A stretch of 64,000 bases of DNA from CBDFKB01 sp965248715 (GTDB lineage Bacteria; Pseudomonadota; Alphaproteobacteria; Rhizobiales; Rhizobiaceae). Positions 25,393 to 35,418 of the stretch are shown here, piece after piece; the stretch's first letter is position 1; each line of letters begins with the position of its first letter. A program made the position numbers and the translations under genes. A model generated the notes under the pieces. The model worked only from the letters and a program-made list of their open reading frames with translations. It searched no databases and was not told where the DNA came from. Location of the stretch: the NCBI GenBank assembly GCA_965248715.1, contig CBDFKB010000008.1, forward strand, positions 1,178,001 through 1,242,000. The letters are read 5' to 3'.

Positions 25393-26454
25393 ATGTCCAA
25401 CCGTCGATTAGCGCCAGATACCCTTCAGCCGGAAAAGTTCGGTTTCAACCGCAAATATACGGCGGAAGCCAAGGGCTGGATCAAGAAATATCCCAAGGGT
25501 CGTGAAGCGTCGGCCGTGATCCCGCTATTGATGCTGGCCCAGGACCAGGAGGGCTGGGTCTCGAAACCGGCGATTGAGCACATTGCCGGCATGCTCCACA
25601 TGCCATTTATCCGGGTTCTCGAAGTGGTGACCTTTTACACCCAGTTTCAGTTGCAACCGGTCGGCAGCAAAGCGCACGTTCAAGTGTGCGGCACCACACC
25701 GTGCATGCTGCGCGGGTCGGAAGCGTTAATTGGGTTGTGCAAACGCCGGATCGGCGAACAGCAATTCATTATCACCGATGATGGTGCGCTTTCGTGGGAG
25801 GAAGTAGAGTGCCAGGGGGCTTGCGTTAACGCACCGATGGTGATGATCGGCCGCGATACCTATGAAGATTTGACCACGGAACGCCTGGAAGAAATCATTG
25901 ACGCGTTTGCCGATGGCAAGGGCGACACTATCAAACCCGGCCCACAGATCGACCGGGTATATTCAGCGCCCAATGGCGGGTTGACCTGCCTTGCCAACGA
26001 GGCGTTGTATGCAAACGGCGCGGCCGATGCCGATAAAACCGGGCGGCAAACCGGGAAAAAAGCGCCAGCTGGTGCAACTGCCAAACCGGCGAAACCGGCC
26101 GCCACCCGTAAAGCCATACCGGCACGCGCGAAAAAGCCAGCACCTGCGCCAGCGCTCGGGATCGCATCGCTTGATGACAAGAACCGCCCGGCGGCGATCA
26201 AGCAACCAACTACCCCGGACGATTTGAAGCTGATTTCCGGGGTCGGGCCCAAACTCGAAGGCGTGTTGCACGGTTTAGGCATCTACACCTTCGCGCAAAT
26301 TGCCAAATGGAAAAAGGCCGAGCGCGAATGGGTCGACAGCTATTTGAAATTCAAGGGCCGTATTGAGCGCGACCAGTGGGTCAAACAGGCGAAAGCCTTG
26401 GCCAAGGGCGGTGAGGCGGAATATGTTCGCGTATTCGGCAAGAAGCCGCGCTAG
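25393..26454 (+). CDS. nuoE: NADH-quinone oxidoreductase subunit E with C-terminal HhH extension
   Basis: 24-kDa subunit holding the 2Fe-2S cluster N1a. The catalytic part covers ~210 residues: ligands in VCGTTPCML and ECQGACVNAP. An Ala/Pro/Lys-rich linker (about 220-275) leads to a ~75-residue domain with DDLKLISGVGPKLEGVLHGLGI, a helix-hairpin-helix type motif also found in some ribosomal and DNA-binding proteins. This fused form, 353 residues, is typical of Rhizobiales; the job of the tail in complex I is unknown. The start codon directly abuts the nuoD stop. Confidence 0.95.
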   Translation: MSNRRLAPDTLQPEKFGFNRKYTAEAKGWIKKYPKGREASAVIPLLMLAQDQEGWVSKPAIEHIAGMLHMPFIRVLEVVTFYTQFQLQPVGSKAHVQVCGTTPCMLRGSEALIGLCKRRIGEQQFIITDDGALSWEEVECQGACVNAPMVMIGRDTYEDLTTERLEEIIDAFADGKGDTIKPGPQIDRVYSAPNGGLTCLANEALYANGAADADKTGRQTGKKAPAGATAKPAKPAATRKAIPARAKKPAPAPALGIASLDDKNRPAAIKQPTTPDDLKLISGVGPKLEGVLHGLGIYTFAQIAKWKKAEREWVDSYLKFKGRIERDQWVKQAKALAKGGEAEYVRVFGKKPR

Positions 26455-26465
26455 GATCAAGATCG

Positions 26466-26669
26466 ATGACCAAAATCACCAACGAGATGATCTACGGGGT
26501 TCTCAAATCGATCCAGGAGCGTTTGACTAATTTGGAAGACAGCCAACGAGAAGTCAGGCAAGAACTTGTGGCCATTCGTGGTCATCTAAATGCAATGCAA
26601 ACAGACATCGCAAATCTTTACATCGGCCAATCAAAAATCGAAACCAGATTGGAACGAATAGAGCGATGA
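26466..26669 (+). CDS. small coiled-coil protein inside nuo operon
   Basis: 67 residues, highly charged, with a heptad-like pattern over nearly its full length (YGVLKSIQERLTNLEDSQREV, LNAMQTDIANLYIGQSKIETRLERI). No membrane segment or cysteine. It sits between nuoE (11 bases) and nuoF (33 bases) on the same strand. No complex I role is known to me; similar short coiled-coil proteins occur widely in alphaproteobacteria. Its codon use is slightly more AT-rich than its neighbours. Confidence 0.7.
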   Translation: MTKITNEMIYGVLKSIQERLTNLEDSQREVRQELVAIRGHLNAMQTDIANLYIGQSKIETRLERIER

Positions 26670-26702
26670 TTGAATATAGTTGGCGAACCCGCGGAATGAA
26701 CC

Positions 26703-28007
<1,305 letters not shown>

Positions 28008-28011
28008 TTCG

Positions 28012-28470
28012 ATGCATTTAGCAGAACTCAATATCGCATTTCCGGCACATCCGCTTGATGATCCGCGCATGGCCGATTTTATGGACAATCTGGCGCGCAT
28101 CAACACGCTCGGCACCACCATGCCGGGATTTGTGTGGCTGCACCAAGACGACAGCGGCCACGCCATGCATGTGCCGACACCTTGGCCCGATGCCGCCGCC
28201 AACATGACCGTGTGGGAAACCGCCGAACAATTGGAGCATTTTGTTTGGAATACGGTTCACAAGCAGTTTTACAATCGCCGCCTCGAATGGTTTTCGCTGA
28301 TGAAATCCCATCATTTCGTCATGTGGCGGGTCGCCGAAGGCCACCAACCGACGCTTTTGGAAGCCAAGGAACGGCTGGAACATCTCGACGCTAATGGCAA
28401 CACCGATTTCGCCTTTGGCTGGTCTCATCTGCCACATGTGAAATTGTGGCAGGAACAGCGTTGCGGGTGA
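28012..28470 (+). CDS. DUF3291 protein inside nuo operon
   Basis: 152 residues from ATG at 28012. The sequence HLAELNIAFPAHPLDDPRM ... LGTTMPGFVWL ... MTVWETAEQLEHFVWNTVHKQFYNRRLEWF ... HHFVMWRVAEGHQPTLLEAKERLEHL fits DUF3291, a family related to the dimeric alpha/beta barrel (ABM-like) proteins. Function unknown; related folds handle haem or quinone-like substrates, which would make sense beside complex I, but that is inference. It lies 4 bases after nuoF and 46 bases before nuoG. Confidence 0.85.
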   Translation: MHLAELNIAFPAHPLDDPRMADFMDNLARINTLGTTMPGFVWLHQDDSGHAMHVPTPWPDAAANMTVWETAEQLEHFVWNTVHKQFYNRRLEWFSLMKSHHFVMWRVAEGHQPTLLEAKERLEHLDANGNTDFAFGWSHLPHVKLWQEQRCG

Positions 28471-28516
28471 GGCTAATGGATATCACGAATACAAAACTAC
28501 GGAAACTTGGGCGCAG

Positions 28517-30574
28517 ATGACAAAACTGAACATCGACGGCAAGGAAATCGAAGTTCCGGATCATTACACGGTCCTGCAGGCGTGCGAGGAAGCGGGCGCC
28601 GAAGTGCCGCGTTTTTGTTTCCACGAACGGCTTTCGATTGCCGGCAATTGCCGCATGTGTTTGGTCGAGATCAAAGGCGGCCCACCCAAACCCCAGGCAA
28701 GCTGTGCGATCGGTGTGCGCGATTGCCGGCCCGGGCCCAATGGCGAACCGCCGGTGATTTTGACCCGCTCGCCGATGGTTAAGAAGGCGCGCGAAGGGGT
28801 GATGGAATTCCTGCTGATCAACCACCCGCTTGATTGCCCAATTTGCGACCAGGGCGGCGAGTGCGATCTGCAAGACCAGGCGATGGCCTATGGCATCGAC
28901 AAAAACCGGTTTGCCGAAAACAAGCGCGCGGTCGAAGACAAATATATCGGCCCACTGGTCCGCACCAAAATGACCAGATGCATTCACTGCACCCGTTGCG
29001 TGCGCTTTACCACAGAGGTCGCCGGGATTTCCGAACTTGGCCTGATTGGCCGTGGCGAGGATGCGGAGATCACCACCTATCTGGAACAATCGATGACTTC
29101 GGAATTGCAGGGCAATGTCATCGATCTGTGCCCGGTCGGTGCCCTGACTTCGCGCCCCTACCAGGACAAGGCGCGGCCGTGGGAACTATCGAAGACCGAA
29201 ACCATCGATGTAATGGACGCGGTCGGCTGCAACATTCGCGCTGACGCGCGTGGCACTTCGGTGATGCGCATCTTGCCCCGGGTCAACGAGGCGATAAACG
29301 AGGAATGGATTTCCGACAAGGCCCGCTTCCACTGGGACGGGCTGAGTGCGCAGCGTCTTGACCGGCCCTATGTCCGCAAACGCGGCAAACTGGTCGCGGC
29401 CACCTGGAACGAAGCGTTCGCCGCCATCGCCAAGGCGCTAAAACCTGTCACCGCCGACAAAATTGGCGCGATCGCAGGTGACCTTGCCGGGGTCGAGGAT
29501 ATGTTCGCGCTAAAGGCGCTGCTTACTTCGCTCGGTTCGCCAAACATGGATTGCCGGCTGGTCAATTCGGCACTTGATCCAGCCAATGGCCGGGCATCCT
29601 ATTTGTTCAACTCGACGATCGAAGGCATCGAGCAGGCCGACGCGCTGACCATTATCGGCGCCAATCCAAGGCTCGAAGCGGCGGTGCTGAACGCGCGCAT
29701 TCGTAAACGCTGGCGCGAAAGCGCTTTTCCGATCGCGGTGATCGGCCACAAGGCCGATCTGCTGTATGATTATGTTCACCTTGGCGAGGGAGCCGATACG
29801 CTAAACGCCTATGTGGGTAAAAAAGCCAAGGCCGAACGACCGATGTTTATCATCGGCGAGGCGGCTCTCAACCGCGCCGATGGAAAGGCGCTGCTGGCGA
29901 CCGCCGCCAAAGCGGCAGCGTCACTGGGCGTCATTGCCGATGGTTGGAACGGTTTCAACATCTTGCACAATGCGGCTGGGCGGGTAGGTGGCCTGGATGT
30001 TGGTTTCGTGCCAGGCAAAGGCGGCAAGGCGACCAAGAAAATCCTTTCCGACTGCGAAATCGTGTTTGCACTGGGCTATGATGATCCAACGATCGCCAAG
30101 GCAAAAGGTTTTGTGGTCTATATCGGCAGCCATGGGGATGACGGTGCGCACCGCGCCGATGTGATTTTGCCAGCCTGCGCCTACACAGAAAAATCGGTGA
30201 CCTATGTCAATACCGAAGGCCGGCCACAGATGACCCAACGGGTAGTATTCGCACCAGGCGAAGCCAAAGAGGATTGGGCGATATTCCGCGCGCTTTCCGG
30301 CGCGCTTGGTAATCCGCTGCCTTTCGACAATTTGGCCGCATTGCGCGAAATTCTTTGGAAACAAGTGCCGCATTTAGAGTATTTCGACTGGATCGAGCCC
30401 GGTGACCCGGCCGACATCAGCCGGTTGGCCAAAGGTTCGGGCAAACTGAATTCATCGGCAATTAAGCCGCTGGTCAGCGATTTTTATCTTACCAACCCGA
30501 TTGCACGGGCATCGGCGGTAATGGCGCAATGTTCGCGGCTCTCAACCGGCACACTTGCGGCAGCGGCGGAATAG
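28517..30574 (+). CDS. nuoG: NADH-quinone oxidoreductase subunit G
   Basis: 75-kDa subunit, 685 residues, normal for alphaproteobacteria. N-terminal 2Fe-2S ferredoxin part (CFHERLSIAGNCRMCLVE), the His-Cys3 cluster motif HPLDCPICDQGGECDLQDQ, and the 4Fe-4S motif TRCIHCTRCVRF with NVIDLCPVGAL carry clusters N1b, N5 and N4. The C-terminal ~400 residues are the inactive molybdopterin-oxidoreductase-like domain. Confidence 0.97.
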   Translation: MTKLNIDGKEIEVPDHYTVLQACEEAGAEVPRFCFHERLSIAGNCRMCLVEIKGGPPKPQASCAIGVRDCRPGPNGEPPVILTRSPMVKKAREGVMEFLLINHPLDCPICDQGGECDLQDQAMAYGIDKNRFAENKRAVEDKYIGPLVRTKMTRCIHCTRCVRFTTEVAGISELGLIGRGEDAEITTYLEQSMTSELQGNVIDLCPVGALTSRPYQDKARPWELSKTETIDVMDAVGCNIRADARGTSVMRILPRVNEAINEEWISDKARFHWDGLSAQRLDRPYVRKRGKLVAATWNEAFAAIAKALKPVTADKIGAIAGDLAGVEDMFALKALLTSLGSPNMDCRLVNSALDPANGRASYLFNSTIEGIEQADALTIIGANPRLEAAVLNARIRKRWRESAFPIAVIGHKADLLYDYVHLGEGADTLNAYVGKKAKAERPMFIIGEAALNRADGKALLATAAKAAASLGVIADGWNGFNILHNAAGRVGGLDVGFVPGKGGKATKKILSDCEIVFALGYDDPTIAKAKGFVVYIGSHGDDGAHRADVILPACAYTEKSVTYVNTEGRPQMTQRVVFAPGEAKEDWAIFRALSGALGNPLPFDNLAALREILWKQVPHLEYFDWIEPGDPADISRLAKGSGKLNSSAIKPLVSDFYLTNPIARASAVMAQCSRLSTGTLAAAAE

Positions 30575-30577
30575 GCG

Positions 30578-30850
30578 ATGGCTCAGATCGATATTATCGC
30601 TAGTAGATTGGTGCGGCTCGGATTGATGGAAGCTTCTGGATGCCGCGATGTTGAATTTGCCCCTGTGGTGTACCAAAAGGGCGCTGACGGCGTGGTTTGG
30701 CGATACCCGAACGCGGGATCATTATTAAATGCCGCCGAACCCGGATTTTCGGCATTGGCCATGCCAGCGATTGCAGTCGGGCAAACGTTCGAGATTTCGC
30801 TTGCGCGGGCGCAGGAAACAGCCGGGTCCGCATTGGGGAATGCCGTATGA
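30578..30850 (+). CDS. orphan 90-residue protein inside nuo operon
   Basis: 90 residues between nuoG (3 bases) and nuoH, whose start overlaps its stop (ATGA). No cysteine pair, signal or membrane segment apart from a mildly hydrophobic stretch (EPGFSALAMPAIAVGQTFEIS). The close coupling to both neighbours argues that it is translated. I recognise no family. Confidence 0.65.
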   Translation: MAQIDIIASRLVRLGLMEASGCRDVEFAPVVYQKGADGVVWRYPNAGSLLNAAEPGFSALAMPAIAVGQTFEISLARAQETAGSALGNAV

Positions 30851-31893
30851 GCTATTTCATCGAGGTTTATGTAATCCCCGGCGTCATCATGGTTGCGCAA
30901 AGCCTGTTGCTGCTGGTGGCGCTGTTGTTGTTCATCGCCTATGTGCTTTATGCCGACCGCAAAATCTGGGCGGCGGTGCAAATGCGTCGCGGGCCGAATG
31001 TGGTCGGACCATGGGGCTTGCTGCAATCCTTTGCCGATCTGTTAAAATTCGTGCTCAAAGAGCCGGTGGTCCCTTCGAGCGCCTCGAAGGTCGTGTTCCT
31101 GCTGGCGCCGCTGGTATCAGTTACCCTGGCGCTTGCCGCATGGGCGGTAGTCCCGGTCAGTGCCGGATGGGTGGTCGCCGACATCAATATCGGCATTTTG
31201 TTCGTGTTCGCTATTTCTTCACTCGAAGTTTATGGCGTGATCATGGGTGGCTGGGCATCGAACTCGAAATATGCCTTTTTGGGTGCGTTGCGTTCGGCGG
31301 CGCAAATGGTGTCTTACGAAGTCTCGATCGGCTTTGTGATCATCACCGTATTGTTGTGCGTCGGTTCGCTAAACCTGACCGACATAGTCTTGAGCCAGGG
31401 AGATGGTCTTGGCACCATGCTGGGCATGGCGCCGAGTTTCCTTGATTGGCACTGGCTGCCGCTGTTTCCGATGTTTATCGTGTTCTTTATATCAGCGCTT
31501 GCCGAAACCAACCGTCCGCCGTTCGATTTGCCGGAAGCCGAATCTGAGCTGGTTGCCGGTTTCATGGTTGAATATGGCTCGACCCCGTACATGATGTACA
31601 TGCTGGGCGAATATGCGGCGATTGTGCTGATGTGCGCGCTTACCACCATATTGTTCCTCGGCGGATGGCTGCCGCCGTTCGACTTTGCGCCGTTTACTTG
31701 GGTGCCGGGCATCGTGTGGTTTGTGCTCAAGGCTTGCGCGGTGTTTTTCATGTTCTCGATAGTCAAGGCATTTGTACCGCGCTATCGTTACGATCAATTG
31801 ATGCGGCTTGGTTGGAAAGTGTTCCTGCCATTGTCGCTGTTCATGGTGTTTGCGGTCGCTTTCGTGCTGCAGATTACCGGATGGGCGGCATAG
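30847..31893 (+). CDS. nuoH: NADH-quinone oxidoreductase subunit H
   Basis: Membrane subunit lining the quinone tunnel. 348 residues from the ATG at 30847 (MSYFIEVYVIPGVIMVAQSLLL); the open frame upstream overlaps the orphan gene and is not family-like. Landmarks: YADRKIWAAVQMRRGPNVVGPWGLLQ, ALRSAAQMVSYEVS, and ETNRPPFDLPEAESELVAGFMVEYGS, the conserved quinone-proximal loop. Eight or so membrane helices. Confidence 0.97.
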   Translation: MSYFIEVYVIPGVIMVAQSLLLLVALLLFIAYVLYADRKIWAAVQMRRGPNVVGPWGLLQSFADLLKFVLKEPVVPSSASKVVFLLAPLVSVTLALAAWAVVPVSAGWVVADINIGILFVFAISSLEVYGVIMGGWASNSKYAFLGALRSAAQMVSYEVSIGFVIITVLLCVGSLNLTDIVLSQGDGLGTMLGMAPSFLDWHWLPLFPMFIVFFISALAETNRPPFDLPEAESELVAGFMVEYGSTPYMMYMLGEYAAIVLMCALTTILFLGGWLPPFDFAPFTWVPGIVWFVLKACAVFFMFSIVKAFVPRYRYDQLMRLGWKVFLPLSLFMVFAVAFVLQITGWAA

Positions 31894-31906
31894 GGGGAAA
31901 CGCATC

Positions 31907-32398
31907 ATGTCGGTCATCGCACAAGCTGCCAAATCAGTCCTGCTCAAGGAGTTCATCGGCGCCTTCTTTTTGACGATGCGCTATTTCTTCGCACGCAAAG
32001 CGACAATCAATTATCCGTTCGAAAAGGGGCCGGTAAGTCCGCGCTTTCGCGGCGAACATGCGCTTCGCCGTTACCCGAATGGCGAAGAGCGCTGCATCGC
32101 CTGCAAATTGTGCGAAGCCATCTGCCCGGCCCAGGCGATCACAATCGAAGCCGGCCCGCGTCGCAATGACGGCACCAGGCGCACGGTGCGCTACGATATC
32201 GACATGGTGAAATGCATCTATTGCGGCTTTTGCCAGGAGGCTTGCCCGGTGGATGCTATCGTCGAAGGACCGAATTTTGAATTTGCCACCGAGACCCGTG
32301 AGGAATTGTATTTCAACAAGGAAAGATTGTTGGAAAATGGCGACCGTTGGGAGCGGGAAATCGCCGCCAATTTGGGAATGGACGCGCCTTACCGTTAG
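31907..32398 (+). CDS. nuoI: NADH-quinone oxidoreductase subunit I
   Basis: Ferredoxin-like TYKY subunit, 163 residues from ATG at 31907 behind AGGGGG. Two 4Fe-4S motifs, CIACKLCEAICP and CIYCGFCQEACP, hold clusters N6a and N6b. The N-terminal amphipathic helix contains LLKEFIGAFFLTMRYFF. Followed by 62 bases before nuoJ, the longest gap in the membrane-arm part of the operon. Confidence 0.97.
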   Translation: MSVIAQAAKSVLLKEFIGAFFLTMRYFFARKATINYPFEKGPVSPRFRGEHALRRYPNGEERCIACKLCEAICPAQAITIEAGPRRNDGTRRTVRYDIDMVKCIYCGFCQEACPVDAIVEGPNFEFATETREELYFNKERLLENGDRWEREIAANLGMDAPYR

Positions 32399-32460
32399 GC
32401 GATGACTACAGTAGGTTAGGGGCGTGCGGAATAACCCGCGCTCGCGAAAGGGACACGCAC

Positions 32461-33075
32461 ATGGTGCTGCAGGCGCTGTTTTTCTATCTGTTCGCGACGG
32501 TGATGATCGCGTCCGCGTTTATGGTGATCGCGGCACGTAACCCGGTGCATGCGGTGCTGTTCTTGATCTTGGCCTTCGTTAATGCGGCCGGCCTGTTCAT
32601 GCTGACTGGCGCCGAGTTCTTGGCGCTGATCTTGATCGTGGTATATGTCGGCGCGGTGGCGGTTTTGTTCCTATTTGTGGTGATGATGCTCGATGTCGAT
32701 TTCGCCGAGCTTAGACAAGGTTTCCTGCAATATTTGCCGATCGGCGGCCTGGTCGGCTTCATCTTGCTGGCCGAATTGCTGATGGTGGTAGGGGTTTGGA
32801 CTATCGCGCCGGGGGTAGGGGCAAACATTGCTGAGCCGATCCCGGATATGGCTTCGCGTTCCAATATCGCGGCGATCGGTGACGTGCTTTACACCAAATA
32901 TTTCTTCTTCTTCCAGATCGCCGGCATCATATTGCTGGTCGCAATGATCGGTGCCATCATGTTGACTTTGCGGCACAAGGAAAATGTTCGGCGCCAAGAC
33001 ATCAACCAGCAGGTTGCGCGCACGCCGGCGACCGCGATCGAAGTGGTCAAGGTCAAGTCGGGTAAGGGGATCTGA
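32461..33075 (+). CDS. nuoJ: NADH-quinone oxidoreductase subunit J
   Basis: ND6-type membrane subunit, 204 residues from ATG at 32461, five helices. Conserved GAEFLALILIVVYVGAVAVLFLFVVMM contains the pi-bulge helix. The C-terminal ~35 residues are polar and cytoplasmic (KENVRRQDINQQV). Lies 5 bases before nuoK. Confidence 0.96.
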   Translation: MVLQALFFYLFATVMIASAFMVIAARNPVHAVLFLILAFVNAAGLFMLTGAEFLALILIVVYVGAVAVLFLFVVMMLDVDFAELRQGFLQYLPIGGLVGFILLAELLMVVGVWTIAPGVGANIAEPIPDMASRSNIAAIGDVLYTKYFFFFQIAGIILLVAMIGAIMLTLRHKENVRRQDINQQVARTPATAIEVVKVKSGKGI

Positions 33076-33080
33076 CAACC

Positions 33081-33389
33081 ATGGAAATCGGTATTTCCCA
33101 CTATCTGTCGGTCAGCGCGATCCTGTTCACGATCGGCATGCTTGGTATCTTTCTCAACCGCAAGAACGTGATCATCATTTTGATGTCGATCGAACTGATC
33201 CTGCTGGCGGTCAATTTGAATTTCGTTGCCTTTTCGCAACACCTGGGTGACCTGATGGGGCAGATATTCGCCCTATTCGTGCTAACGGTTGCTGCCGCCG
33301 AAGCCGCGATTGGTTTGGCGATCTTGGTCGCGTTCTTCCGCAATCGCGGCTCGATCGCGGTCGAAGACGTCAATGTTATGAAAGGCTGA
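33081..33389 (+). CDS. nuoK: NADH-quinone oxidoreductase subunit K
   Basis: ND4L-type subunit, 102 residues with three membrane helices. The two buried glutamates of the proton path are seen in the segments MSIELILLAVNLNFVAFS and TVAAAEAAIGLAILVAFFR. Starts 5 bases after nuoJ and ends 10 bases before nuoL. Confidence 0.97.
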   Translation: MEIGISHYLSVSAILFTIGMLGIFLNRKNVIIILMSIELILLAVNLNFVAFSQHLGDLMGQIFALFVLTVAAAEAAIGLAILVAFFRNRGSIAVEDVNVMKG

Positions 33390-33399
33390 CAGGGCAATC

Positions 33400-35418
33400 A
33401 TGTATCAGACCATTGTATTCCTGCCGCTGATCGGATTTCTCGCCGCCGGCCTGTTTGGCAAGTCGATCGGCGTCAAGGGGTCGGAATATATCACAACCTT
33501 GTTCCTGATTATTTCCGCAGTGCTGTCGTGGTTGGCGTTTTTCCTATTCGCGTTTTCCGAACAGGCTCCTTACACGGTCGAGATTTTGCGCTGGGTCAAT
33601 TCCGGCGCGCTCAACGTTTCGTGGGCGCTGCGCATCGACACCTTGACCGTGGTGATGCTGGTGGTAGTCAACACCGTATCGTCATTGGTGCACCTATATT
33701 CGATCGGCTACATGCATCACGACCCGCACCGGCCACGCTTTTTCGCCTATTTGTCGCTGTTTACCTTCGCGATGTTGATGCTGGTCACATCGGACAATCT
33801 GCTGCAGATGTTCTTTGGCTGGGAAGGGGTTGGCCTGGCGTCTTACCTGCTGATCGGGTTCTGGTACAAAAAACCTGCGGCCAATGCCGCCGCGATCAAG
33901 GCGTTCATCGTCAACCGGGTCGGCGATTTCGGCTTTGCGCTCGGTATTTTCGGCCTGTTCGTGATGTTCAACTCGATCGAACTATCGACGATTTTTTCCG
34001 GCATGGGGCAATTTGCCGATAACGGGCATGGCGACGCCGGGGCCCATGGCGCCGACGCATTCCAGTTCCTTGGTTATTCGCTGGATCAGGCCAGCGCACT
34101 GACCGTGATCTGCCTGTTGCTGTTCATGGGTGCTATGGGCAAATCGGCCCAGTTCTTGCTCCACACCTGGTTGCCGGACGCGATGGAAGGCCCAACCCCG
34201 GTCTCAGCCCTGATCCACGCCGCGACCATGGTTACCGCTGGGGTGTTCCTGGTGGCCCGCATGTCGCCGGTGTTTGAATATTCCCACACCGCTTTGACCA
34301 TAGTGATAATCGTTGGCGCGACCACAGCGTTTTTCGCGGCCACCGTTGGCTTGGTGCAAAACGACATCAAGCGGGTAATTGCCTATTCGACCTGCTCGCA
34401 GCTCGGCTACATGTTTGTAGCGCTTGGCGTTGGTGCTTACGGGGCGGCGATCTTTCATCTCTTTACCCATGCTTTCTTCAAGGCCTTGTTGTTCTTAGGC
34501 TCGGGCTCGGTAATCCACGCGGTCGCCGACGAACAGGACATGCGTTCGATGGGTGGGCTTAAGGAGCATATCCCCAAGACCTATTGGATGATGATTATCG
34601 GCACGATTGCGCTCACTGGGGTCGGCATTCCCGGCACCTTTATCGGCACTGCCGGCTTCTTTTCTAAGGATGCGATCATCGAAAGTGTCTATGCCAGCCA
34701 CAACGGGGCCGCCGGCTATGCGTTCGGCATGTTGGTGATCGCTGCACTTTTTACCAGCTTTTATTCCTGGCGGCTGATTTTCATGACCTTCCATGGCAAA
34801 CCGCGCGCGCCGGCCGATGTTATGAGCCATGCCCACGAATCGCCCAATGTCATGCTGATACCGCTGTATATCCTGGCCGCCGGCGCTTTGCTTGCCGGGC
34901 TGTTGTTCTACAATTCGTTCCTTGGCCATGAAGTAGGCGGTCATCATGAAGGGTGGTATAATGGGTTCTGGCGCGAAGCTCTGTTTGCCGGCCATGACAA
35001 TCACATCCTGGAAGAGTTTCACCAAGTGCCATGGCTGGTGAAAATTTCACCGTTCGTCATGATGCTGATCGGTTTCGTCACCGCCTGGTATTTTTATATC
35101 CGCAACCCGCAATTCCCGCGTGAGTTGGCGGCACAACACCCGGGTCTCTACCAGTTCCTGCTCAACAAATGGTATTTCGACGAGATCTACGATTTCTTAT
35201 TCGTGCGCCCAGCGATGCGCCTTGGCCGCTTCCTGTGGAAGACCGGCGACGGTCGTATCATTGACGGTATCGGCCCCGACGGGGTTGCTGCGCGGGTGCT
35301 TGATGTCACGGCCCGGGTGGTGCGGTTGCAATCGGGCTTTGTCTACCACTATGCATTTGCCATGCTGATCGGAGTTGCCGCCTTGGTGACCTGGATGATG
35401 TTCGCAGGAGCGTTGTGA
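33400..35418 (+). CDS. nuoL: NADH-quinone oxidoreductase subunit L
   Basis: ND5-type antiporter-like proton pump, 672 residues. Landmarks: DTLTVVMLVVVNTVSSLVHLYSIGYM, FFGWEGVGLASYLLIGFWY with the conserved glutamate, FLLHTWLPDAMEGPTPVSALIHAATMVTAGVFLVAR and the lysine-bearing HAFFKALLFLGSGSVIHA. The C-terminal lateral helix HL region is present. The stop TGA overlaps the nuoM start (TGATG). Confidence 0.97.
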   Translation: MYQTIVFLPLIGFLAAGLFGKSIGVKGSEYITTLFLIISAVLSWLAFFLFAFSEQAPYTVEILRWVNSGALNVSWALRIDTLTVVMLVVVNTVSSLVHLYSIGYMHHDPHRPRFFAYLSLFTFAMLMLVTSDNLLQMFFGWEGVGLASYLLIGFWYKKPAANAAAIKAFIVNRVGDFGFALGIFGLFVMFNSIELSTIFSGMGQFADNGHGDAGAHGADAFQFLGYSLDQASALTVICLLLFMGAMGKSAQFLLHTWLPDAMEGPTPVSALIHAATMVTAGVFLVARMSPVFEYSHTALTIVIIVGATTAFFAATVGLVQNDIKRVIAYSTCSQLGYMFVALGVGAYGAAIFHLFTHAFFKALLFLGSGSVIHAVADEQDMRSMGGLKEHIPKTYWMMIIGTIALTGVGIPGTFIGTAGFFSKDAIIESVYASHNGAAGYAFGMLVIAALFTSFYSWRLIFMTFHGKPRAPADVMSHAHESPNVMLIPLYILAAGALLAGLLFYNSFLGHEVGGHHEGWYNGFWREALFAGHDNHILEEFHQVPWLVKISPFVMMLIGFVTAWYFYIRNPQFPRELAAQHPGLYQFLLNKWYFDEIYDFLFVRPAMRLGRFLWKTGDGRIIDGIGPDGVAARVLDVTARVVRLQSGFVYHYAFAMLIGVAALVTWMMFAGAL

